From Arthrobacter_D sp015752045 (GTDB taxonomy: Bacteria; Actinomycetota; Actinomycetes; Actinomycetales; Micrococcaceae), in the NCBI RefSeq assembly GCF_015752045.1, contig NZ_JADOUS010000004.1, positions 124,001 to 188,000 of the forward strand: 64,000 bases of DNA, read 5' to 3'. The translations under genes were made by a program, and so were the position numbers. Positions 43,401 to 50,492 of the stretch are shown in pieces (positions within the stretch are counted from its first letter, which is position 1; each line of letters opens with the position of its first letter). Under the pieces are notes generated by a model, which worked only from the letters and a program-made list of their open reading frames with translations, was not told where the DNA came from and did no database searches.

Positions 43401-43895
43401 CACGTCTCCGAGGCGGACGTCCAGGTGACGGAAGCCGTCCTGACCATCAACGGTGAGACGGTCACCCTGCCCCGCGCGGACAGCCGCCGTCCGCAAGTCC
43501 AGGAGGATGCCGAGGCTCCGGCGACGCGCCTGACCCTCGACAGCCTGAGCGAGGCCTTCAACCGGAAGCCTGCGGCGTCATCGGCCGACGGCGTCGGGCA
43601 GCTCGACCAGGTGCTGGCGGCGACGTCGCGCACCGAAGAGGCGACGACCTCCCGCGCGGCGGTCTCCGGGCCGGCGTCGGGCGACTCCACCCGCCCCTCG
43701 CGTCCGCGCCGTCGTGTGGCCCGCAGCGCACAGGGGGCAGCGGACACGGCGATCGAGACGCAGGGAGCGGAACCCGCCGTCGAGCCGGCCGGTACCCGGC
43801 ATGTGGCGAAGGCTGCGGCGCCGGTGCGGAAGCCGGAGGCATCCGCCGCCGAGCCGCTGATCTTCGGCGTCGGGGTGCCTGCCTCCGAGCTGTAG
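40407..43895 (+). CDS. rne: Ribonuclease E/G family endoribonuclease
   Basis: A 1162-residue RNase E/G. The catalytic core (about residues 520-920) has the S1 domain (QDSLIGNVYVGKVQNVLPSMEAAFVDIGRGRNAVLYAGEV), DNase I-like metal site VVDVNTGKFTGSGGNLEETV and IDFIDMVLEANRD, and a zinc-link CEHCAGRG. Unlike E. coli RNase E, a disordered region of about 500 residues precedes the core. It is Ala/Pro/Glu-rich with repeated arginine patches (TPRKRRTAS, VPRTRRRAAS, APRTRRRAAS, RRRRRRRGDQ) that likely bind RNA. A shorter disordered tail follows. ATG 40407 follows GGAG. This N-terminal extension is typical of actinobacterial RNase E. Confidence 0.93.
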   Translation: MDQSEQQGNDQTATEASATVQAPEAAPARTPRKRRTASSPAGAPPSAPQATPDSASATAPATGTVTEIPDELPAETAPPVRKRASRARKPVVAAEETPSSETVTEAPGNAADATPVGSETAPAAPARVPRTRRRAASAEAGPASAAPAPVEPAAETAAVPAEGQAAVEPAGTGSTPTADTPTAGSPVAVTGDPADTAAVPARAPRTRRRAASAAAGPASPIESAVEPAEAEVVAAAPAPDAVAEERPSRARRSSARTRSRRASEPVQADEQADEQVDGQASAPAAPEPSATSRTAAAPATQDTAGVDEVQEAAQAGETADGGRLDPFAIPESPLSLLFHAPDLTTVSVPSVKVAPPREEEAGEDESDESGRRSRRSRRSRGRSRGDSGQSEAGTEDAAAESQDDRADGNGPEEGASVTSRRRRRRRRGDQDLELTGGEDDDPPNTVTRVRAPRQASEPVSDRVTSVRGSTRLEAKKQRRRESRDTGRRRTVITEAEFLARRESVDRQMIVRQSDDRIQIGVLEDGMLAEHFVSRTQQDSLIGNVYVGKVQNVLPSMEAAFVDIGRGRNAVLYAGEVNWDAAGLDGQPRRIELALKSGDPVLVQVTKDPVGHKGARLTSQISLPGRYLVYVPGGSMTGISRKLPDVERNRLKRILKDRLPENAGVIVRTAAEGASEEELTHDINRLRAQWEEIERKAGSTKTLAPELLYGEPDLTIKVVRDVFNEDFSKLVVSGEDAWDTIEAYVMYVAPDLVGRLEKWNSEEDIFAASRIDEQISKALERKVFLPSGGSLVIDRTEAMTVVDVNTGKFTGSGGNLEETVTKNNLEAAEEVVRQLRLRDIGGIIVIDFIDMVLEANRDLVLRRLVECLGRDRTKHQVAEVTSLGLVQMTRKRMGTGLLEVFGEDCEHCAGRGVVTYMEPVEHRHSTTGESQQQPRQERPSRSERKRNRGRGSQQDEGQAQAPVPVAESPDRAAKAEAARAALASIAAATHHAHEEPSDEHVSEADVQVTEAVLTINGETVTLPRADSRRPQVQEDAEAPATRLTLDSLSEAFNRKPAASSADGVGQLDQVLAATSRTEEATTSRAAVSGPASGDSTRPSRPRRRVARSAQGAADTAIETQGAEPAVEPAGTRHVAKAAAPVRKPEASAAEPLIFGVGVPASEL

Positions 43896-43902
43896 GCGTC
43901 AG

Positions 43903-43923
43903 CGGAACGGCACAACCGTTCCG
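43903..43923 (+). terminator. First hairpin after rne
   Basis: CGGAACGG, loop CACAA, CCGTTCCG; eight perfect pairs, starting eight bases after the stop codon. Confidence 0.5.
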
Positions 43924-43925
43924 TC

Positions 43926-43961
43926 AGGAGGGCCGGAGTCCGGAAGGGCTCCGGCCCTCCT
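43926..43961 (+). terminator. Strong 13-bp hairpin after rne
   Basis: AGGAGGGCCGGAG, ten-base loop, CTCCGGCCCTCCT; a perfect 13-bp stem immediately downstream of another hairpin. There is no U-tract, as is common for actinobacterial terminators. Confidence 0.7.
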
Positions 43962-44540
43962 GTGCTCCCTCACGGGTGCCCTGCTGGACGTCGGCACGGA
44001 CCACGTCCCCGTACGCCTCGTCCACGCCTCGGGGCTCCGTGGGGTCCCGCCACCCGGGTCCACGGCGACCACCCGGCGGCGTCGCCCGAATGCGCCGCGT
44101 TCTGCGGCTCGTCGCGGGTGTCCTCCCGTGGTGCTGCCGGACGCCAGGCGGGTGCATGGTCGCCCGTCCGCGCGGGCGCACGCGTGTCCGCCTGGGGGTC
44201 CGCAGGAGTGTGCGGGAGGACGCCCGACGGCGCGGCGCCCGGCATCGCCCGCGTCCACGGTCCGGGTCGCGCGTCGGGAGACGCCGCTGATTTGCGGGAA
44301 CGGGCGGTCCTGCCGTAATCTTGAGCCTCGGTGCATCCGCCTGTTAACCGGCATGTCCGTGGATATCCGTCAGGGGTTCTGACTCGTGCAGAAGACCCTG
44401 AAGACACCAGCAGCCCCAGGGTCCGGTGTCATGGACACATGGAGCGGGGCAGGCGCGGAGAGCAACCTCAGGATTGCTGCCGAGGCGCACCCTAGTTTTT
44501 TCATCAGAAGTCAAGATTGTCGAGAGAAGTGAGTTCCCAA
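43962..44540. other. Gap between rne terminator and rplU
   Basis: About 580 bp with only overlapping low-quality frames and no recognisable protein. The second half holds the rplU promoter and a leader of about 210 nt; the first 320 bp show nothing I can name. Confidence 0.5.
44292..44321 (+). promoter_or_regulatory. Promoter of rplU-rpmA operon
   Basis: TTGCGG (-35) and TAATCT (-10) separated by 18 bp. Transcription would start near 44328, leaving a 5' leader of about 213 nt, long enough for ribosomal-protein autoregulation. Confidence 0.55.
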
Positions 44541-44849
44541 GTGGTGTACGCGATTGTCCGCGCAGGCGGCCGCCAAGAAAAGGTTTCTGTAGGAGACCTC
44601 GTTACCCTTGACCGCGTCACCGGTCAGGCAGGAAGCACGTTCAAGCTCCCCGCCCTCCTTCTGGTAGACGGCGCCAAGATCACCTCCGCAGCGGAGGACC
44701 TCGCAAAGGTCTCCGTCACTGCCGAGATCGTCGAGAATCTTCGTGGACCGAAGATTGTCATCCAGAAGTTCAAGAACAAGACCGGCTACAAGAAGCGCCA
44801 GGGTCACCGTTCGGAACTGACCCGCGTCAAAATCACAGGCATCGCGTAG
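44541..44849 (+). CDS. rplU: 50S ribosomal protein L21
   Basis: A 102-residue large-subunit protein. VVYAIVRAGGRQEKVSVGDLV at the start and the C-terminal KFKNKTGYKKRQGHRSELTRVKI are diagnostic. I chose the first of two adjacent GTG codons at 44541; the frame is open from 44517. It is first in the L21-L27-Obg cluster. Confidence 0.96.
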   Translation: MVYAIVRAGGRQEKVSVGDLVTLDRVTGQAGSTFKLPALLLVDGAKITSAAEDLAKVSVTAEIVENLRGPKIVIQKFKNKTGYKKRQGHRSELTRVKITGIA

Positions 44850-44906
44850 TCCCGTCGGGCTACCGATCGGTCACGTAGAACACCTCAGCGAAGGCAGGCA
44901 TAACCC

Positions 44907-45167
44907 ATGGCACATAAAAAGGGCGCAAGCTCCACTCGCAACGGCCGCGACTCGAACGCGCAGTACCTCGGCGTGAAGCGCTTCGGTGGCCAGGTCGTCA
45001 AGGCAGGCGAGATCATCGTCCGCCAGCGCGGCACCCACTTCCACCCGGGCGCCAACGTCGGCCGCGGCGGCGACGACACCCTCTTCGCACTCGAGGCAGG
45101 TGCCGTGGAGTTCGGCACGCGCCGCGGACGCAAGGTCGTCAACATCGTGGGCGCCGCAGCAGAGTAA
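44907..45167 (+). CDS. rpmA: 50S ribosomal protein L27
   Basis: An 86-residue protein. MAHKKGASSTRNGRDSNAQYLGVKRFGGQVVKAG is the conserved L27 N-terminus; there is no Firmicutes-type cleaved extension. It lies 57 bases after rplU and is followed by a terminator. Confidence 0.97.
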   Translation: MAHKKGASSTRNGRDSNAQYLGVKRFGGQVVKAGEIIVRQRGTHFHPGANVGRGGDDTLFALEAGAVEFGTRRGRKVVNIVGAAAE

Positions 45168-45196
45168 TTCTGCGCACGGTACACCAGGCATTTCGG

Positions 45197-45234
45197 GTGG
45201 GGTGAGCCTCTACGGCTCGCCCCACCTTCTTTTA
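45197..45234 (+). terminator. Rho-independent terminator between rpmA and obg
   Basis: GGTGGGGTGAGCC, loop TCTAC, GGCTCGCCCCACC (13 pairs, one G-T), followed by TTCTTTT. This is one of the few classical U-tract terminators in the window. It probably reduces read-through into obg, keeping GTPase levels below ribosomal-protein levels. Confidence 0.85.
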
Positions 45235-45281
45235 AGCCGATCAGACTCGGCACAGTGAAGCATTTGTAGAAGGAGATCAAC

Positions 45282-46865
45282 GTGGCGAGCTTCGTTGACC
45301 GCGTAGTCCTGCACGTATCCGGCGGCACCGGTGGCCACGGCTGCGTTTCCGTCCACCGCGAGAAGTTCAAGCCCCTCGGCGGGCCCGACGGCGGCAACGG
45401 CGGCGACGGCGGCGACGTGATCCTCCGCGTGGACCACCAGACCACGACGCTCCTCGACTTCCACCACGCACCCCACCGGCACGCCACCAACGGCGGCAAC
45501 GGCATGGGCGACTGGCGCGGCGGCAAGAGCGGCGAGACCCTCATCCTGTCCGTCCCGGACGGCACCGTCGTCAAGACGAAGGACGGCGAAGTACTCGCCG
45601 ACCTCGTCGGCGAGGGCACCGAATTCGTCGCGGCCGCCGGCGGACAGGGCGGACTCGGCAACGCCGCCCTGTCCTCCCAGAAGCGCAAGGCACCCGGCTT
45701 CGCGCTGCTCGGCATCCCGGGCGACGAGCGCGACGTCGTCCTCGAGCTGAAGTCCATCGCGGACATCGCCCTCGTCGGCTTCCCCTCCGCCGGGAAGTCC
45801 AGCCTCATCGCCGCCATGTCGGCCGCCCGTCCGAAGATCGCGGACTACCCCTTCACCACCCTGGTCCCGAACCTCGGCGTCGTCGAAGCGGGCTCCACGC
45901 GCTTCACCATCGCCGACGTCCCCGGCCTCATCGAGGGTGCCAGCGAGGGCAAGGGCCTCGGCCACCACTTCCTCCGCCACGTGGAGCGCTGTGCCGCCCT
46001 CGTGCACGTGCTCGACTGCGCGGCACTCGAGACGGACCGCGATCCCCTCAACGACCTCGCGATCATCGAACGTGAACTGGACAAGTACGCCGTCGACATG
46101 AGCTTCGCCGGACCCGAAGGCGACGTCGTCCCCCTCAACGAGCGCCCCCGCCTGGTCGCGCTCAACAAGGTGGACGTGCCCGACGGCAAGGACATGGCCG
46201 GCTTCGTCCGGCCCGAACTCGAGGCACGCGGCTACCGCGTCTTCGAGGTGTCCGCGTCCAGCCACGAGGGCCTGCGCCAGCTCGGCTTCGCGATGGCGGA
46301 GATCGTCGAGAACGCACGCCAGGCCGTGGCGACCGCTCCGCCGAGGATCGAGCCCCCCGTGCTCCGCCCCCGCGGCGTCAATGCCGCCTCGTTCAAGATC
46401 CGCCACGAGGAGAAGGACGCCCTGCCGCTCTTCCGCGTCCTCGGCGAGAAGCCCGAGCGCTGGGTCAAGCAGACCGACTTCACGAACGACGAGGCCGTCG
46501 GCTACCTCGCGGACCGCCTGGCCAAGCTCGGCGTGGAGGAGCAGCTGTTCAAGGCCGGCGCCAAGCCCGGCGAGACCGTGGTGATCGGCGAGGGCGACGG
46601 CGTCGTCTTCGACTGGGAGCCGACCATGATGGGCGGCGCCGAACTGCTCGCCGGCCCCCGCGGCTCCGACCTGCGCCTGGCCGAGTACGTGCGGCCCACG
46701 CGCGAGCAGAAGCGCGAGGAGTACCAGGAGCGCAAGGAGGCCAAGGCCGCGGCCCGCGCCGACCTCGAGGCCGACCGCAAGGCCGGCGTCTGGACCGAGT
46801 CCGTGCAGAACCGCAAGCAGGCTGCCTCCGCCCAGAAGGGCGCAGACACCGAGTCCGAGGACTAG
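45282..46865 (+). CDS. obg: Obg/CgtA GTPase
   Basis: A 527-residue ribosome-assembly and stress GTPase. The glycine-rich Obg fold (VSGGTGGHGCVSVHREKFKPLGGPDGG) is followed by the G domain (GFPSAGKSSL, DVPGLIEGASEGKGLG, LNKVDVPDG) and a C-terminal OCT domain typical of actinobacteria and Firmicutes. The last 60 residues are charged and helical. GTG 45282 follows AAGGAG. Confidence 0.96.
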   Translation: MASFVDRVVLHVSGGTGGHGCVSVHREKFKPLGGPDGGNGGDGGDVILRVDHQTTTLLDFHHAPHRHATNGGNGMGDWRGGKSGETLILSVPDGTVVKTKDGEVLADLVGEGTEFVAAAGGQGGLGNAALSSQKRKAPGFALLGIPGDERDVVLELKSIADIALVGFPSAGKSSLIAAMSAARPKIADYPFTTLVPNLGVVEAGSTRFTIADVPGLIEGASEGKGLGHHFLRHVERCAALVHVLDCAALETDRDPLNDLAIIERELDKYAVDMSFAGPEGDVVPLNERPRLVALNKVDVPDGKDMAGFVRPELEARGYRVFEVSASSHEGLRQLGFAMAEIVENARQAVATAPPRIEPPVLRPRGVNAASFKIRHEEKDALPLFRVLGEKPERWVKQTDFTNDEAVGYLADRLAKLGVEEQLFKAGAKPGETVVIGEGDGVVFDWEPTMMGGAELLAGPRGSDLRLAEYVRPTREQKREEYQERKEAKAAARADLEADRKAGVWTESVQNRKQAASAQKGADTESED

Positions 46866-46871
46866 GCCCCC

Positions 46872-48029
46872 TTGACTGCGGACCACTCCCGGCACCCCCT
46901 CGCGTCCCGCGCGGGGCTCGCCGCGGCGGGCCGGATCGTCGTCAAGGTCGGCTCGTCGTCCCTGACCTCGGTGTCCGGCGGCATCTCCGGTGAGGCCCTC
47001 GTCCGGCTGGCCGACGTCCTCGCGGAGCGGCGCACGGCCGGGACCGAGATCATCCTCGTGTCCTCCGGTGCGATCGCCGCAGGACTCGCGCCCCTGGGGC
47101 TGGCGCGGCGTCCGTCCCAGCTGTCCGCGCAGCAGGCCGCGGCGAGTGTGGGGCAGGGCCTGCTGATGGCCCAGTACTCGCAGGCCTTCGCGGCGCACGG
47201 CGTCACGGTGAGCCAGATCCTGCTGACGGCCGACGACCTCATCCGGCGCTCCCACTACGCCAACGCGCACCGCGCGATGGAGCGGCTGCTGAACTTCGGC
47301 GTCGTGCCCATCGTGAACGAGAACGACACCGTCGCGAGCCACGAGATCCGGTTCGGGGACAACGACCGCCTCGCGGCGCTCGTCGCGCACCTCGTCAAGG
47401 CGGAGGCGCTCGTCCTGCTGTCCGACGTCGATGCCCTCTACGACGGCCCGCCGGGTGCCGGGGCCAGCCGCATCCCTCTCGTCGGATCGCCCGCCGACCT
47501 CGAGGGCGTTACCATCGGGCGGGTCAGCAGGGCCGGCGTCGGCACCGGTGGCATGGTCACCAAGGTCGAGGCCGCGACGATCGCCGCGGCGTCGGGCATC
47601 CCCGCGCTGGTCACATCCACCGCGAACGCCGCTGCCGCGCTGCGCGGCGACGACGTCGGCACCTGGTTCACCGCCACGGGCAAGCGTCAGCCCATCAGGC
47701 TGCTCTGGCTGGCCCACCTCGCCCGGGTCCTGGGCACACTGGTGCTCGACGACGGCGCGGTGCGCGCAGTGGGGGAGCGACGGCGGTCCCTTCTGGCCGC
47801 GGGCGTCGTGGACGTGGACGGCGTGTTCGAGGCCGGAGACCCGGTCCAGCTCGTCAGCGGCGACGGCACGGTGGTGGCCCGCGGCCTCGTGAACTACAGC
47901 TCGGCCGAGCTCCCCCGGATGCTCGGCCGGTCGACGCATGATCTCGCGGAGGAACTCGGCGCCGAGTACGAGCGCTCGGTGGTCCACGTGAACGATCTCG
48001 TGGTGCTCCAGGCGGCCCCCGCGTCATGA
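46872..48029 (+). CDS. proB: Glutamate 5-kinase
   Basis: A 385-residue enzyme catalysing the first step of proline synthesis. The kinase domain begins RIVVKVGSSSLTS; VNENDTVASHEIRFGDNDRLAALVA and GTGGMVTKVEAA are family motifs. A C-terminal PUA domain is present (RRSLLAAGVVDVDG onward). It starts at TTG 46872, six bases after the obg stop and without a clear ribosome site, so it probably depends on obg translation. Confidence 0.95.
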   Translation: MTADHSRHPLASRAGLAAAGRIVVKVGSSSLTSVSGGISGEALVRLADVLAERRTAGTEIILVSSGAIAAGLAPLGLARRPSQLSAQQAAASVGQGLLMAQYSQAFAAHGVTVSQILLTADDLIRRSHYANAHRAMERLLNFGVVPIVNENDTVASHEIRFGDNDRLAALVAHLVKAEALVLLSDVDALYDGPPGAGASRIPLVGSPADLEGVTIGRVSRAGVGTGGMVTKVEAATIAAASGIPALVTSTANAAAALRGDDVGTWFTATGKRQPIRLLWLAHLARVLGTLVLDDGAVRAVGERRRSLLAAGVVDVDGVFEAGDPVQLVSGDGTVVARGLVNYSSAELPRMLGRSTHDLAEELGAEYERSVVHVNDLVVLQAAPAS

Positions 48030-48065
48030 AGGGTCAGGCCCCCGACGCCCGGGGCGGCTCCTCGC

Positions 48066-48071
48066 TAGACT
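48066..48071 (+). promoter_or_regulatory. -10 element of a probable leaderless proA promoter
   Basis: TAGACT ends six bases before ATG 48078. It suggests proA can be transcribed apart from proB. Confidence 0.55.
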
Positions 48072-48077
48072 GAGGCG

Positions 48078-49397
48078 ATGACCGACCTGCAGGCCGAGCC
48101 CACCGACCGCAACGACGACGCCACGGCACTGTCCCCGGACGAGCTCACCGAGGCCGTCCACGCCATCGCCGACCGCGCCCGTGAAGCCTCCCGCGTCCTC
48201 GCCCGCGCCACCCGCGCCCGCAAGGACCGCGTCCTCCTGGCGATCGCCGATGCCCTGGTCCGCCGGTGCGACATCGTGCTTGCCGCGAACCGGATCGACG
48301 TCGACCGCGGCCGTGCCGCCGGGACCTCCGCGTACCTCCTGGACCGCCTGAGCCTCGACGCCGAGCGCGTCGGGAGACTCGCCGACGCGCTGGCCCAGCT
48401 CGCCGCCCTGCCGGATCCCGTGGGCACCGTCGTCCGCGCGGAGACCCTTCCGAACGGCCTCCGGATGAGTCAGGTCCGCGTCCCCCTCGGCGTCGTCGCC
48501 GCGATCTACGAGGCTCGCCCCAACGTGACCGTCGACATCGCCGGCCTGGCGCTGAAGAGCGGCAACGCCGTGATCCTGCGCGGCGGCAGTGCGGCAGCAG
48601 CGACCAACGCGGCGCTCGTCGGGATCATCCGCGACACCCTCGAGGACCACGGGTTGCCCGATGACGCCGTCCTCACCATCGACGAGTTCGGCAGGGACGG
48701 CGCCCAGGTCCTGATGAAGGCCCGTGGACGGGTGGACGTCCTGATCCCGCGCGGCGGGCGGGAGCTGATCCAGTCCGTCGTGACGTCGGCGCGCGTCCCC
48801 GTGATCGAGACGGGGGAGGGGAACGTGCACATCCTGCTCGACGAGAGCGCCGATCAGAAGATGGCGGTGGAGATCCTGCTCAACGCCAAGACGCAGCGAC
48901 CCAGCGTCTGCAACACGGTCGAGACCCTCCTCATCCACGCCCGTTCGACCGCCGCTCCCGCGGTCCTCGCCGCGCTCGTTCGCGCCGGCGTCACGCTGCA
49001 CGTGGACGAGCGGTCACGGGGCTTCCTGCCGGCCGGGACGGCCGCGCCGACGGCGACCGACGACGACTGGGGGCGCGAGTACATGCAGCTCGACCTCGCG
49101 GTGAAGACCGTGGACAACGTCGACGAGGCGCTGCGGCACATCCGCCGGTGGAGCACCGGCCACAGCGAGGCGATCATCACGAACAACCTCGCCTCCTCCG
49201 AGGCGTTCGTGGCGGGCGTGGACTCCGCCGCCGTCCTGGTCAACGCCTCCACGCGGTTCGTGGACGGCGGTGAGCTGGGCCTCGGCGCCGAGGTGGGCAT
49301 CTCCACCCAGAAGATGCACGCCCGCGGTCCGATGGGACTGGCGGAGCTCACGACCACCAAGTGGATCGTGCAGGGCGCCGGGCACGTCCGGCGCTGA
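48078..49397 (+). CDS. proA: Glutamate-5-semialdehyde dehydrogenase (gamma-glutamyl phosphate reductase)
   Basis: A 439-residue NADPH-dependent enzyme of the second proline step. Visible family motifs are VPLGVVAAIYEARPNVTVDIA, LKSGNAVILRGGSAA, the catalytic cysteine in QRPSVCNTVETLL, and GLGAEVGISTQKMHARGPMGL. It lies 48 bases after proB. Confidence 0.96.
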   Translation: MTDLQAEPTDRNDDATALSPDELTEAVHAIADRAREASRVLARATRARKDRVLLAIADALVRRCDIVLAANRIDVDRGRAAGTSAYLLDRLSLDAERVGRLADALAQLAALPDPVGTVVRAETLPNGLRMSQVRVPLGVVAAIYEARPNVTVDIAGLALKSGNAVILRGGSAAAATNAALVGIIRDTLEDHGLPDDAVLTIDEFGRDGAQVLMKARGRVDVLIPRGGRELIQSVVTSARVPVIETGEGNVHILLDESADQKMAVEILLNAKTQRPSVCNTVETLLIHARSTAAPAVLAALVRAGVTLHVDERSRGFLPAGTAAPTATDDDWGREYMQLDLAVKTVDNVDEALRHIRRWSTGHSEAIITNNLASSEAFVAGVDSAAVLVNASTRFVDGGELGLGAEVGISTQKMHARGPMGLAELTTTKWIVQGAGHVRR

Positions 49398-49446
49398 CGC
49401 CCCCGGGCGTGGGGGCGGCCTCCCTTTGCGCGTACCATAAGACCTG

Positions 49447-49500
49447 ATGACCGCGCCGGTCCGCAGCGGACCGGCGAACCCTGAACCGACAGAGGAATGA
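49447..49500 (+). CDS. Leaderless upstream ORF of 17 residues
   Basis: ATG 49447 opens MTAPVRSGPANPEPTEE, ending in TGA at 49498-49500. That stop overlaps the first ATG of the next gene (ATGA). A TACCAT -10-like box at 49433-49438 lies eight bases before the ATG, so the transcript may begin at or near it. A perfect 9-bp hairpin (49454-49476) lies within the ORF. The arrangement looks like a translated leader controlling the small membrane protein. Coding status is unproven. Confidence 0.35.
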   Translation: MTAPVRSGPANPEPTEE

Positions 49501-49730
49501 CGATGCTCTACTCCCTCGGCAGCATGCTGCTGGCCTCCGAAACCCACACCGAACTGCCGATGCCTGCCATCGCATACGGGCTGATCGTCATGGGGATCCT
49601 GCTCACCCTGATGCTGGTCACCGTGTCCTTCTCCAACGTGCGGAACCGCCACGAGGCCGTCGAGGAGCACATCGACCCGCACAAGCAGCACACCAACAAG
49701 CACGATCACGGCGAAGCGAACCGGCACTAG
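49497..49730 (+). CDS. Small membrane protein, unknown function
   Basis: A 77-residue protein with one membrane helix (AIAYGLIVMGILLTLMLVTVSF) and a His-rich tail (HIDPHKQHTNKHDHGEANRH) that could bind metal, though none is shown. It starts at ATG 49497, coupled to the upstream ORF's stop, or ATG 49503, which is better spaced from AGAGGA. It sits between proA and nadD, where related actinobacteria also keep a small hypothetical. Confidence 0.75.
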   Translation: MTMLYSLGSMLLASETHTELPMPAIAYGLIVMGILLTLMLVTVSFSNVRNRHEAVEEHIDPHKQHTNKHDHGEANRH

Positions 49731-49738
49731 CGGTCCAG

Positions 49739-50485
49739 GTGGCAGCAGACACGACCGAGCGGGACGTCATGGGCGGCTCCGGGCAGCGGCACCATGACGG
49801 ATCGCCCTGGCGCCTGGGCGTGATGGGCGGAACGTTCGACCCCATCCACCACGGGCACCTGGTCGCAGCCAGCGAGGTCGCCTCCGTGTTCGACCTGGAC
49901 GAGGTGGTCTTCGTCCCCACGGGCCAGCCCTGGCAGAAGGCGGACAAGGACGTGGCGGCCGCGGAACACCGCTACCTGATGACGGTCATCGCGACGGCGT
50001 CGAATCCGAGCTTCACGGTGAGCCGCGTGGACATCGAGCGCCCCGGTCCCACGTTCACGATCGACACCCTGCGCGACCTGAAGGCGGAGCGGCCGGATGC
50101 GCAGCTGTTCTTCATCACCGGTGCCGATGCCATGGGCCAGATCCTCACCTGGAAGAACGCGGAGGAGCTCTGGTCCCTTGCACACTTCATCGGGGTGACG
50201 CGTCCCGGGCACGAGCTGGACGGGCGGGGCCGCGACGTCAGCCTGCTGGAGGTGCCCGCGATGGCGATCTCGAGCACGGACTGCAGGCACCGCGTCGGCG
50301 ACGGGAAGCCGGTCTGGTACCTGGTGCCCGACGGCGTGGTGCAGTACATCGCCAAGCACCGCCTGTATCGACGCGTGGGACTGCCGGGGGCAGGACCGGC
50401 GTCGGAGCAGGGGGACGAGCAGGCTCCACCGACGGAACGAAAGCACCGGGACAGCCCGAACTCCGTACAACAACCAACTGGATGA
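49739..50485 (+). CDS. nadD: Nicotinate-nucleotide adenylyltransferase
   Basis: A 248-residue enzyme that adenylates NaMN to deamido-NAD in de novo and Preiss-Handler NAD synthesis. The nucleotidyltransferase signature GGTFDPIHHGHLVAASEV and the second motif AISSTDCRHRV (a variant of the usual ISSTxIR) are present. Start GTG 49739; ATG 49769 is an alternative. It is grouped with rsfS as in most bacteria, with one unknown gene between. Confidence 0.95.
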   Translation: MAADTTERDVMGGSGQRHHDGSPWRLGVMGGTFDPIHHGHLVAASEVASVFDLDEVVFVPTGQPWQKADKDVAAAEHRYLMTVIATASNPSFTVSRVDIERPGPTFTIDTLRDLKAERPDAQLFFITGADAMGQILTWKNAEELWSLAHFIGVTRPGHELDGRGRDVSLLEVPAMAISSTDCRHRVGDGKPVWYLVPDGVVQYIAKHRLYRRVGLPGAGPASEQGDEQAPPTERKHRDSPNSVQQPTG

Positions 50486-50492
50486 TGCAGCA

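Noticed and set aside
43899..44407. Several short frames on both strands between rne and rplU
   Set aside because: Mutually overlapping, Arg/Pro-rich, no ribosome sites or families.
45210..47987. 925-residue minus-strand frame across obg and proB
   Set aside because: Spans two unrelated conserved genes on the other strand and has no recognisable domain.
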